NCBI GenBank assembly: GCA_016722465.1
Contig: JADKJC010000001.1
Span: forward strand, 310,001 to 374,000
Source of the DNA: Chitinophagaceae bacterium
Lineage (GTDB): Bacteria; Bacteroidota; Bacteroidia; Chitinophagales; Chitinophagaceae
Reading direction: 5' to 3'
DNA: 64,000 bases
Shown: positions 49,351 to 62,100 of the stretch, one piece after another
Layout: every line of letters begins with the position of its first letter
Position numbering within the stretch: position 1 is the stretch's first letter
Notes under the pieces: generated by a model
Seen by the model: only the letters and a program-made list of their open reading frames with translations
Databases searched by the model: none
Told to the model about the DNA's origin: nothing
Program-made: the position numbers and the translations under genes

Positions 49351-49843
49351 ACAAAAGGTGATTTGAGCTTTTAAGCGTACGGTCATTAAAAATTACATAA
49401 AAAAACCCCGGAAATACCTGAGGGCTGTTTTAATTGGGATAATCTTTGGGCAAAAAACAGTGTTTATATAGGGATTGGAAGATGAAAAAAAAGAAAACTC
49501 ACGGCAAGATAATTTTTTAAAGTCGAAAAACCATACAATTTTTTAACTATTTGGTAACAGGATTTAAAGATAAAGCTGATCCCATCAATCACCGTTGTTT
49601 TAAGTAAACAAAGCGATAGCATACAACTTAAAGGAAATTGTATGCTATCACATGGGTACACTAAAACCCGCTTTTGCAAGGAGATTGCCAGCATTGACTA
49701 TGGCTTTTACCGGTTGTTTGCGCCCAGTCCCTTCATGTAATCACCATGCTGGTATAACGATTGTCCAAATCTGCCTGCCGAAAAATGATACGTAATAAAT
49801 CAGGCAGCCATAACAAAAAAAGCCGGAAGATGTAATACAAACA
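49351..49843. other. 493-base leader region of surface protein B
   Basis: It holds the shared words GTACGG (49377-49382) and TGGGATAAT (49435-49443), and a perfect 12-base inverted repeat at 49615-49649 (GATAGCATACAA, 11-base loop, TTGTATGCTATC). A 76-codon minus-strand frame here has no family features and is not called. Confidence 0.5.
49615..49649. repeat. Perfect 12-base inverted repeat upstream of surface protein B
   Basis: GATAGCATACAA at 49615-49626 pairs with TTGTATGCTATC at 49638-49649 around an 11-base loop. On the minus strand it is followed by GCTTTGTTTAC. It may be an RNA hairpin in a long leader, a protein-binding site, or a second terminator for the upstream unit. Confidence 0.5.
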
Positions 49844-49873
49844 CGTAAAGCACCCCGCTTGAGGTGCTTTACG
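49844..49873 (-). terminator. Hairpin terminator of the 73-residue gene
   Basis: CGTAAAGCACC, an eight-base loop, and GGTGCTTTACG form a perfect 11-base stem 20 bases past the stop codon. The minus strand continues TGTTTGTATT, a weak T-rich tract. Confidence 0.7.
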
Positions 49874-49892
49874 ATTGGTACTAAATTTTTAC

Positions 49893-50114
49893 TTAAGCAG
49901 TTGCAGAAGCTCTTTTGCGCAATTGCCTAACTGTGATAATAACAGCGAACAAGATACCTGCAGCCAAGAAAATCAGGTTCATATTATTATCAAAAGGTAC
50001 TTCTGGGTTACCACCTCCCTGATCTGGAGGAGGAGGCTGACAAATACCAATTAGTGGCGTTACTAAAAGAACTACAGTAGCAACTAGGTTTGTAAGTCTT
50101 GCTTGGAACTTCAT
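49893..50114 (-). CDS. Small exported protein with a sortase-like C-terminal signal (PID-CTERM-like)
   Basis: A 73-residue protein: signal peptide (ARLTNLVATVVLLVTPLIGI), a Pro/Gly-rich stretch (QPPPPDQGGGNPEV), the motif VPFDNN, one hydrophobic helix (MNLIFLAAGILFAVIITV) and a basic tail (RQLRKR). This tripartite end resembles the PID-CTERM sorting signals of Bacteroidota, in which a VPID-like motif precedes the helix; here the motif is VPFD. It starts eight bases after the giant gene C, so the two are very probably one transcript. The function is unknown; it might be an anchored partner of the giant protein. Confidence 0.7.
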   Translation of the reverse strand: MKFQARLTNLVATVVLLVTPLIGICQPPPPDQGGGNPEVPFDNNMNLIFLAAGILFAVIITVRQLRKRASATA

Positions 50115-50122
50115 CGTTTGCT

Positions 50123-53100
50123 TTATTTGAGTGTATTAATGAATAAATGTTGAACTTCTGTTGTTTTATCCGGAGAGATAATCTCTAACTGGTAAGCGCC
50201 ACGGGCAATGGTTGCCGGTAAGCTGATCAGCTGAGTGCTGTTTCCGCCTGCATGTTCTGCAACTGTTGTAAACACAACCTGACCGGCGTTACTCAATAAC
50301 CTTACATTATACCTGCCCTGTGCCTGGTTTTTAAACTGAAGGTTAATTACGCTTCCTTCAACCGGGTTAGGTGCAATTGCAAATGCAGGTTTAACCTCTC
50401 CAAATGAAACTTTTGCAATATTAGTATATTTTATTTCACCAGCAACACCTACGCTTTTAATTCTATAATAATTTATTGCGGAGAGTGGTGTTGCATCCAT
50501 CCAGGAGTAGTTAAGGTCAACGCTGCTGTTGCCGGTAGCAGTAACAGTGCCTGTTCTTACAAATGAACGGCCATCAGCAGAACGTTCTACCTCATAACGC
50601 TGGATGCCTCTTTCTGCAGCTACCTTCCAGTCAACCTTTACAGCTGCACCTACTTTATTGGCGCCAAAGCTGATGAACGTTACAGGAAGCGGAGCCAGCT
50701 GAACCTGCCTGTACACTACTTTGAACCTGTTTGATACACCTGAACCTACGGTACTGGTTACAGTAAAGTCGTAGTTAGTGGTACCTGCCAGATCAAGTGG
50801 GGTGTTTGTTCCAAGGAAGTTATCCTGCAGATATGCTGATAAACCTGGTACATTCATTTGTTCAGCTATCAACTCGATCCTGTACTGCCTTGACTGCTGT
50901 ATATTCCAGATATTGAAGAAAGTAGTATCGTACTCAGTAATCGCCTGCCTTCCTTCTACCACCAGGTTTTTAGCTTCCCTGTAGATAGCGAAGTTTTCGC
51001 CTGCATTGGTCAGCTTAATGGCATCATCACCATCTACTGCATTTGAATAAGCATTGTCAAATACTGATACGTTTGCATCTGCCATCATGGTGCTGTTATC
51101 TGCTGCCACAATAAACAGGTTGGCTTTTAATTTCTGTGGTATGGTTGAAGGCCTGAACACATTAGACCTTGAACTGGCTACTTTAGCTGATTCTGGTATA
51201 GCAAGTGTACCACCCGCTGCACCACCCACCACGAAGAATGACTGGCCTGATTCGATCACAGTGTTTGCTGCAGTATAGCTTCCTGTTGCAGGTACCGGTG
51301 CAAAACCATTAGTACCACTAAAGGTTACATAACCACCGTAAGCTGTATTGGCCCCGGCTACCGGCACTTTTGGATCCCAGATATAGAACACATTGTTCAA
51401 TCCAACTTTGTTCAATCCCGTAAAGTCGATTGCTGATACAAAGTTATTACCGAACATATCAAACTTATTAGGACCTACCGCAACAGCTGCCTGGTCTCCA
51501 AGATACAAGGTACCTTTTGTACGCAATGTAGTTGAAGTGGTAGATAGTACAGAACCAGAAGCGGTCTGTGTCCTGTCGCCTCTTACATAGATTGCATAAC
51601 CCCTGAAGTTTTCAATGTTACCGGTTGAACCAGCACCCTGTGTAGCAGTGAGCGTTGTCCACGCACTGGTTGCTGTATTCCAGCTTTGTATAGATGCACC
51701 TGCTGCGTACTCATCAAAGCCAGCGGCTATCAATGATGCATAAGGCCCAAAGTTTCCTGGAATCACTAAACCATAGCCAGGTGTAGGGTTGAAGTTAGAG
51801 GCTATACCACCTTCCTGCCATGCCTGCTTAATCTTCTGACTTCCTTTTGTTGGAACAGACAACATCCTCCATGCTCTTCTTGCATTACCAGGTATATACC
51901 TTTCTACAGTTACATCACCGGTTACATAGCCACCGGATGTTGAACCTGCTGCAAGGCGGGCTGTACCAGAAGCATTTGATTTGAATGTTAAGAAACCACC
52001 TGAGGCAAGCACTGCGCCATTGGCCACTGTTACGGTACCAAAAGTACCACTGTTAACCCCGCCTGTGCCACCGGTAATATCCAGTGCAGATTGTAGCGTA
52101 GCAGTACCTGCGTTTATTGTCAGGTTTTTCAGTGTTCCACCGGATGCAAAGCGCACTGCTGAAGCAGCACCCAATACAAGATTAGATGTATTGGAGCCTG
52201 CCAATGTACCTGTGTTCGACAGGATACCACCGGTTACAGTAAGTGTATTGCCGCCGATTGTTACGGTATTGCCAGAAGATATCTGCAGTGTACCTCCAAT
52301 CGTAATATCACCGGTAAGTACCGGGTTAAATGAACCTGTTTTTGTAATGGTCACATTAGCTGAAGGAGAAGGTACCAGGCCGCTTGACCAGTTGGTACCA
52401 TCATTCCAGTCGCTGCTGGTATTACCTGTCCATACAGGGTTTCCATTATCGGCAATGATCAGCGTAAATGCGTCACCTGTGCTTTCGCAAGTATTAGCAT
52501 TCTTCACTGAAAGAGTACCGTTATAAGTAGCAAGGCCAGCAGTAGGCGGAACCGTTACCTGTATTGGAGTGGCCGGTGCAGGCAATGGCAGTGGCGCATT
52601 CGTTACGTTTACAAATCCTGCTAACTGGGCAGCTGCATCCCATACAATACTGTACGTGGTTGGAGTCTCTGTAGCCGAGTAAGGAAGTGTTGTTGTTTGA
52701 GGCGTAGCTAACTTCAATACAAAGGCGGCACTGTCTGCGCTTACCGTTGGCAATGGATTAACCACCACTGCAGCAGTTGAACCTTGACCGGTACAGCCGT
52801 TGTTTTCAGTAACTGTTACAGTATAAACACCTGCACTGAGTGCGGTTGTAGCAAAGGCTGCCGGATTTTGAACTGCAGCTGTAAAGCCATCAGGTCCTGT
52901 CCAGGAATAACCTGTAATGGATGTTGGTGAAAACCTCCATGCCTCTTTTGCTGTGGTTGCAATCTGGAAGTTAACCGCATTTCTGCCTGAAGGCGAAGTA
53001 GCTGATGAGCCGGTGCTATTTTGCAAGCCCGTTGTTTTATTTGAACCACCAAGGCTTGGTACACCAGTTGCTTCACCAATGTGAACTTCAACAATATTGC

Positions 53101-56100
53101 TGGTTTCATACAACTGGATATAGAAATCATTATTACCACTTGCACTGTAGTAAGGAACGTTACTGTAGTGAACAGTAAATACCCTGTTTGGCGTAACTCC
53201 TGTTGTGTACGACCTTACAGCGGCAGCTCCGGTTACATTCAGGTCACTCCACACACCTGCAATCAGGTTGTATGGTGCGGCTGCAGTAGGTAGTGTTTGA
53301 GCGTAAATTGAAGTTGAACCTGAACTTGTTCCCAACTGAATAAATCCATTCGTGTATGCATACACCGAAGTATAATTGGTTCCGTAGAAATTGAAACTGA
53401 ACGGAATTGTTTGTGCTGAAGAAACAGCATCATCACCCGAAGTGATAGTGGCGCCTCCCGGATCTGTGGCTGGTGCATAAGTGATAGCGCTTACACCATA
53501 ACCGGCAACACCCGTAGTACCTGTAGAGGTGAGGGTTAATGAAGCACCCAAACACAGTGGATTAGGTGATGCAGTAGCCGTAGCAGTTGGCCTTGGGGCG
53601 CTGCTGATAGTAACGGTACTGCTGTCCTTACAGCCGGAAGTACTGTTGGTAACGATCAGCCTGTAAGCACCCACAACATTGTATGGTACCGCATAAGAAG
53701 CAGTTGTTTCGCCTGGCAGATCTACCCCGTCAAGTTTCCACTGATATTGCGGAGCTGGTGAAACCAGGTTGGTACTGCCATTTAATGTAATGGTATTCTG
53801 TACCGGTGTGCCTGTACAGAATACAGAGCCACCCACAGGTGTAATCACTGCTGTTGGAGATCCGTTCACAGTGATAGTGATAACATTGGAGTAATCAGTT
53901 CCGAGACCTGTACCACAGGTAACTTTTAACCTGAAGTAAGTAGTGCTGGTAACCGCAGGGCTGATGGTATAGCTTGCCGGGTTATTGGCGCCGGAAATAG
54001 TGGTGATTGTACCAATATCAAAGGTAGATGTAGTAGAAGATTCCCACTGGTAACTGCCATTCAATGCGCTGGAATAGCCACTTGCAGTGATGGCAAGGCC
54101 TGCAGAAGAACTTCCGCAGAAAGTAGTTGTTGCAGGTGCAACAGCCACACCACCAATAGCACCGGCACATGGCACCAGTTCATCGGCTCCAATACCCGGA
54201 GGATTGGCCCTTGTTTCGTTATCATAATCAGTGGTTACCGCTGCAATGTTTACACCCGTACCAGCATAGTTGGTGGTATTGATAGATGCAGTTGTAAGAT
54301 GCAGGTCGTTGGCAGCAAGGAATACCGGCAATGCAGATTTAGAGTTTGCATCCTGCAGGGTAAATGCCTGCCAGTTAGTCAACGTTGCCCTTGCGGTTGT
54401 ACCGGTGATACCAACCCTGTAAGTGGTATTGGTTCCGGATGTACCTGCGTAGCCATTGTAGTTACTGGTAGCAATGGTTACACTGGCTGCCAGCCTTACA
54501 TTGTAAGCAAATGAACCTGCAGTTCCGAATGTCTGTGTATTTACAAACAGGTTGTTCCTCAAATCCAAACCGGTTACTGCGGTGCTTGTTACCACCAGGT
54601 TTGCAGAAGAACCGGCACTGGTACCAGAAGTTACTGCACCGTAGAAATTGATGCTGTTATTGTAAATCTTCAGGTTTGTACCGCCTGCTATCCTGATACC
54701 GTAGCCATTGAATGTAAGGTCGGTAGTACTGTAATTCGCTGTCTGAATATCAGATATAAAGTTGTTAGCCACCACCACATTCGTAGTTGCAGTAGAAGAC
54801 GAGAAGTTGATACCATAAGCACCCCAGCCACTTGTGCTGGTGCTGTAGATACCACTGATACTATTGCGTACCACCGAACCACCAACAACACCTGCACCCA
54901 GGTCAATTCCACTAAGGCTCAGGCTTCCAGTTGTTTTCAGGTTAAAGATGGTATTCACAGAAATGGTTGGGCTGGTAGAATAAGATACTTCTATACCTCG
55001 GGAAGTAACGGAATTAGCCGCTGTAACGTTACCAATGCTGTTGCCTGTAATTAACAGCCCGTCAGAAGCAAGCCCTGCAGTGCTGGATGACAAGGCACTG
55101 ATACCAATATACACCTTACCGATATTATTATTCTGAACAGTAAGGTTATCATTATCAGCTGCCGCAGTAGTAAGTGAAGCGGTAGAAGAAGAACTGATGC
55201 CATAAATACCGGATGTAGTGGCAGAACCACCCACGATATTCAGGTTTTTAATGGTATTGCTGTTGGCACCATTACCTGCACCACCTGCACTGGCATTCCA
55301 GATAACACTGGAAGCTGCGGTATTGTTATTGGTGATGGTAAGGTTCCTGCTGCTGCTGCCATTGTTTGAACCGTCAATGGTAACAAAGTCGGCACCATTT
55401 AACTTAAACACTGAGTTGGCTGCTGCGGCAAGCGATGCTGTGATAGCAGCAGTAACGCCGGTGTTTGGCAAAATCTTAACGTTATTAATTGCGCTGGCTC
55501 CAAAGTAGGAATTGATCACCAGCGGGAAGGTTTCTGTTGCACTGGTATAATCAGCCTGTAACAGGAATCTTACAGGGCCACCCACACCTACACTATTCAA
55601 TACGGCGATCGCATCTGTAAGTTTGGTAAAGTTTGGCGCTGTTTCATTTGGACCTACTGTGTAATCACCATTTAACAGTGTTTTAATGGTGCGGTTACCT
55701 GCCGGTGCAATTACTGTTGGAGTGTACCCTGTTTGTACAGAGTTACCATCAGTGATATTCAAAGAAAGCGGAGTTGTTTCATCAACCTCTGCATCCACCA
55801 CGTTGTTCACGGTAGCTAAAGCTGCAATGTCGTAAGCCAACCAGAAATAGTTAGTTCCCGGCAACAGCGTTACATCCTGGCTGAAGATAAACGGTGAGCC
55901 TAATGCAAAGCCAGGCTGAGCGCTTCCTACAGGTGTAGACGCATTAAAGGTGGCTGAATTACCGGTAAAGTACAACGTTGCCTGGTCGATATCGGTTGCC
56001 GCATCTGTACTTCCGTTTGAATTGAACGTAATGTTGTTAAAGGTCAATGCCGGGAAGTTACCAGCGGTAACTACCTGCACCCCTATAATGGCCTGGTTAA

Positions 56101-59100
56101 GCTGGCCTGTGTATATATTTCCGGTTACCTGTGTGGTAGTGCTGGAAACATAAGTCATTGGTACCGCTTTTAATCCCAGTGCGTAAAAACCAAGGCTGGT
56201 TTGTGCCGCATCCGAAGTAACAGAACTGGTAGTGATAGCCGTGGTACCCACCAGATCGTAGTTACCATTTACAAGTCCGTCACTCTTAGCCAATGCATCT
56301 GTACCTGTATTCAGGGTAATCGGGCTGGTAACACGTACAACACTGGAAGTAAATCCACCTGCTGAAGATGTTGACCAATAGCCTGGGTACAGGCCTGCAG
56401 CCTGTATACCATTGATACCGGTACCGCCGGAAGCTGCCGTAAAGTACTCGGCCTGCACGGTGGCTGCTGCTGAAGTGGTTGGGCTTACCAGCTCAAATCC
56501 TGCATAAGCAGTTTTACCTACCGGCAGCAGGTAAGTACCTGTTGCACTGGCTGGTAATGATATTACCACCGGACCATTTACATAGCCGGTTGTTCTTGCC
56601 ACACTGCCCGTTGTTGTACCGGTTACAGTAAGCAGGTTTGATGAGCTTGTTATGAACTGGCCTGCAGACAGGTTAACCGAAGTACTGCTGAGTGCACCGC
56701 CGCTCAAGGTTACATTATTGGTATTATTTACAAATAAACTTGCAATTGTTCTTCCTGATGGAATTTCCACGCCGGTAGTTACTGCACTCAAGGCAGTTTC
56801 ATACCTTACCGCAAGACCACCCGAACCTACATTAAAGGTTGGCGCCACATCAAATGATCCGGCAGCCACCAGCACATCTCCACCTCTCTGGATGGTAGCA
56901 GCAGATACACCGCCCACACCCAATGTGATCAAGGCAGAACCGGTTACCGCACCCTGTACCAGGTTAACCCTTGCTACAATGGCATTGGCGCCCGTTTGGC
57001 TGAAGGTTACGCCTGCAGCATTTTTAATATTAAGTACCGGGTAGGTGATGGTTACGGTACCCAAACTACCCGTACCGCTATAGGTTTGTGCACCTGTACC
57101 GGTAAACGAAATGGTATTGTTGGTAGAACCGGACCCGCCCAGTGTAACAGCACCGTTATTAACAAAGTTTCCTTTCAGGTCAATTGTTTGGCCTGCAGAA
57201 GCATTGTGTATGAGTGAAGAACCAGTACCGATGGTAAGTGAACCATTTACCTGCAGGTTGCCTGTACCGGATCCTGCGATGGTAAGTGTTTTGGTATTGG
57301 TAGTGGCATCTACAATAATTGCCGGGGTATTAACCAGCCCAGTAGCTGCCCTCAGGTTAAATACTGCAGCTGCTGCGGTGCTGGCATTACCAAATTCCAG
57401 TGTACCACCGGTGATACTTTGTGTACCACTCAGTACCTGGTAATCATTGGTTGTACCGGCACTATTAGGTGTTTGTATAACGATCCTTGAAGAACCGCTT
57501 ACGCTGAAACTATTGCCCACCGCAGTACTTGTAAAGCCAAATGATTGCGTAGAGCTGTTACCGTTCTTAGACACGGTAACCAGGGTACCTGTTTGTGTAT
57601 AAGTGATATCATTGGTAGAAGTAAATGAACCTGCTACCGTTAATGAACCGCCCTCTAAAGTGTACACGGCTCCTGCACCGGAATTAAGGTTTTGAGAACT
57701 TCCTGTACCCACATTGTAATCGCCGGCAGTGATGCGTAATAAACCGTTGTTGGTTGCAGAAGCAGCCTGGCCGGTAACGGTGATGGAAGCATTGTTTAAC
57801 CACAAGCCTGCAGTAGCCGGGATGGTATATCCCGCTGTGCTGAACAGGGTATTTGGAGAAATTGGTGCGGTTAATTTAAGTGTACCGTTGATTAAGGTTA
57901 AGAAACCTGGCGCAGCAGTAAAAGTACCCTGGACACCGCTGCCATTGTTCGTCTCTACTATATTAGAATAGCCTGTTCCCTTATTCACAGTAAGATTTCG
58001 CAAATTGGTAACACCACCGTTAAAACAGTTAAATTGACTGTTTCCGGCTCCTGTAAATATGATAGTTCCACCTGCTGTACCACCATTGGTATTAAAATCG
58101 AGCAGCGTATTGTAGGTAGATATACTTCCACCCACGCTAAGTATATGCCCTGTTTGAGTGCCGGTTAATGCAGTGGTAAATTGCCCACCGTTAATCACAT
58201 CTGTTGCAACGGTTAAAGTACGGGCAGTAGCAGCCTCATACCTGAGCGTACCATCTATATTTAAACTATTGGCAACAGCAGCTATATCGATTGTTACTGT
58301 ATGAGGTATATCGATGGTTACATTATCATTGATAGAAGGAATTACGGCAGTTCCCCATGTTGCAGGGTCGCTCCACAGGCCTGTTTGCACACTGGTATAG
58401 TTTTGTGCAGCCAGGGTGGTTACCGTACCGGACAATGCAGTAGAAAGATAAACCGGGCCTCCTGTACAATTGGTATTATTATAGGAGAATACAGTGTAAG
58501 TGTATTGCGTAGATATTGGCAATCCTGTTGTTAAGAAAGGATGTACCCAGCCCACTGCCTCAATTGCACCACCCAAGGCGCTTGAAGCGGCAGAATAGGT
58601 AGTACCATCAACAGGGTTTGTTGGGGTTGTAACACCAGGTGTTCTTACTACCAGGTATCCATCAGCTCCTGCAGCCGCTGTAAACGATCCGCTTACGGCT
58701 GAGCTGGAAGGAACAAGATTCAAACTGGTAGCAGGGTTGGCTGGCGCTGCACATGGAGGAGGTGTATTTTCCAGTACAAAGTCATCAAAGCCGATACCAT
58801 AAGAACTAAAGCTGGTAGTGGTATTACCCAGGGCAATGATATAGAAATCGCCGCCGGTGTTATAGCTCAATGGAATATCGGCTATATAGTTGTACCAGCC
58901 GGAACTTGCCACTGTAGGCGCTATGTTTCCGGAGAGGGAAATATCTATCAGCGAGGTAGCGCCGGTAAGGCTTTGTGTAGTGTTGGCATAGAAAGATACC
59001 CTGTCTGTAGACAGTCCGTTAACAATATTACGGTATATCCATACATTGATACGTGTTTGTGTGGTAGGCGTAGCTGTAAAATTAATAACAGGGCTAAACA

Positions 59101-62100
59101 GTAAAGCGCTGTTGTTAGACGAACTTGTCCAGCTTACACCAGCAAACCTGGCACCAGTTCTTGCGGCAGGCACACCATCATTGGCGTCATCAGGGACCCA
59201 GTTGTTAGTGCCACCGTTTACAGAAGTACTCCAGCAGGCCGGTATTGTTGCAGCATCAAAACTTTCTGCAAATGGCAATGAAGCGCCGGTAATGGAATTA
59301 CATGCTGTTGCCGTGGTAAGTGTACCGGAATTATCGCTGGTACATCCACCCGGGTTAGTCACCGCCCGTACACGTGCATAATAGGTAGTGGCAGCAGATA
59401 GTCCTGACACACCTGTAGTAAGGGCAGTTCCAACATTAAGTGCGTTGTAACCAGCCACAAAACTGGTAAAGGCTGCATCGGTAGCCACATCTACTATATA
59501 GTCAACAGATGGGGTGGAGGAAGCAGTCCATGTAAGGTCGAAACCTCCGGTGGTAATATTAGTTACAGTTGGTGTACCAGGTATTCCTGTAGCAGCTGCA
59601 CAGGTTGTTACAGTAATGCTGTAAGGGCTGGTTGTATTGTAGGCCGGCCCTGCACAACCACTGTTATTAAAGCTATAGAAGTAATAAATATAAGATGTAC
59701 CGGCAGTTAAGCTGCTTTGTGTAAAGCTAAGGCTGTTGCCAAACGATACTATGCTTCCGGCGCCCAATGTACCGCCCACTGTATAAGTGGAGAGGTCGGT
59801 TGGTGGAGTTACCGGATCTGTAGTAAGGTAACGCACTACCAGGTAACCGGTAGGTGCTGGAGCAGCAGCAGTAAATGAGCCATTGAACGATACACTGGTA
59901 AGGTTGCTCACTACCAGCGCTGAAGGCTGGGAAGCAGGTGCTGTACATGGTGTAAGATCGCCATAAGCAAAATAACCGGTATAAGGTGTAATTGCGGCAG
60001 TAGAACCCAACGAATCGATAGTACCCGCGGTATAGGTTGATGAACCATTCACAGCACCGTAAACACCTGCAGCAGATGGAGCCTGCAGGATTTTATTGGT
60101 TGCGCCAATGGCGGCATCACCAAGTGTGATGAAAGAACTGGTAAGGTTGGCTGCACCACTTGAAGGCAATAACTGCCAGCGGTTGGTTGATAAATTGCTA
60201 ACGCCTGCTCCGGGTGTTCCACTGTTGCTTCCAAAAGCTTCTGCAGTAAGAATCACTGCGCCGCCTGCGTTAGTAACCGGATCTGCACTGATCGGCAGGT
60301 AGGTAGATGCAGTTCCTACAGGGAAGATAGCGCCGGTAGCACCGGTGGCAGTTCTGCTGGCTGCAAAAGTGCGGGCAAATGGCCCATTGATATAGTTAGT
60401 AGCACTGCCGGCCCCGGTTAATGTTAATGTGCCGGCGGCAGTAGCAGTACCCAATCTTAGTAAATTAGCACTGCTTGTATTTACTTTACCGTTCACCAGT
60501 TCAAGTGAACCGCTTACGGTTAACGGTGTATTCAGCGTAACGCCACCTGCACTGTTATTGTTAAAATACAGGCTGGTGAGGTTAGCAGTAGCAGCTGTTG
60601 TAAGGTTCTGGATAGTACCTGCATTGTTGAGTGACTGTGGTGAGGTAACCGGGTTGAAAACAAAGCTTGATCCGTTAAGGAACGCACTGTTTACAAATAG
60701 CAGAGACCCTGTTGAAGTAAAGGTACCACCACTGTTAATATTGAGGTTACCATTCAACTGCACACTAGCAATCCTTGATTCGCCACCACTGTTAATGGTA
60801 AGGTCACCAAGTATGGGTTGCTGGTACTGACCAGATACGTGCCTGTTATTGGCAGAAGGGCCATTGATAATTACGTTACCAAATGGTAAGCCGGTAGTGC
60901 CTGCCCATGTATTTACATAGAAGCCGTTGGTATTTCCGCCGGCATCCACAGAAGCACCATCACCAAATACCAGGGTATGGCCTGCAGTTACGTTCAAAGA
61001 ACCAGAAGGCGAACCCGTCATATAAATTGCATAATCCGAGGTGCTTGTGTTGGCATGTGGGTCAACAATGGTTAAGGTACCACCGGTAAGGTTCACACTG
61101 GTTAATGATGCAGGCGAATTAAAGCTCAGCAGGTAAGTACCTGATGGTACTGAATTAGCTGCATTGGCTCCTGCATTACCATCTATTAAAATAGTACCAC
61201 CACTTTGTGTAAAGGTAGAGGTAGTGCTATTGGAAAGGTTACCATAAATATTTAAAGCACCGGAAGACACCGTTAAGGTTCCGGAGTTTGCAAATCGCCT
61301 GTCTGCAAAACTGTTATCAGTGATACCTACATTAACAGTCCCGCCGTTAACGGTGAATACAGATGCAGCTAAAGCATTGGATATGCCATTCAAAGAAGTA
61401 CCAGTAAAAGTAGCCGTGCCACCAATGGCATTTACGGTACCATTGTTAACCAGGTTAGTTCCTACAGTGAGGTTATTATTGATATCTAACACGGCTGTGC
61501 TGCTTACAGTAAGTGTATTAGCAACCGAAACTGCTCCCACAGTTACTGTATGCCCTGCAGTAATGGTTACGGAAGAAGCGGCATCGGGTACATCCGGATT
61601 CCTGTTCCAGGTAGTACCATCCTGCCAGTTACCGGTAGCAACTGATACAAATGGAATATCATTTGAATTATAGCCAAGGTAAACGGTAGAAGCCAGGTCG
61701 GCCAGGCTTACCAGCACTCTTTGACCTACAGGAAGTATTGGAGAAGTAGAGCCTGCTATATGTGTACCCGGAAGTACAGCAGTAGCTTTACTCAATCTTG
61801 TATTGGCATTTGAAGAAGAGTATATACCTGCACCTACTGCAGCAATTGCGTAGTCAGGTGCACCGGTAATACCGGTTTGAGAGATCACCCAGTTGGCATC
61901 TGTTAACCTGTTGATGGTGTATCCGCCATCCGTAAATGTTGGTGACGGGATAGATATCGTTGCAGCATCATTGTATTTAACAGTAATAACACCACCTGTT
62001 GTTGGCGCACTGGTTTGGCTAATGTATACCGACCTGTTATTAGCACCGGATACAAATGGATAGCGGCCCGTATTACCCGTTGGGTTAGCGGCATCTACAA

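Noticed and set aside
49464..49694. A 76-codon minus-strand frame upstream of giant gene B
   Set aside because: It overlaps the inverted repeat at 49615-49649, has no family resemblance and an unlikely composition.
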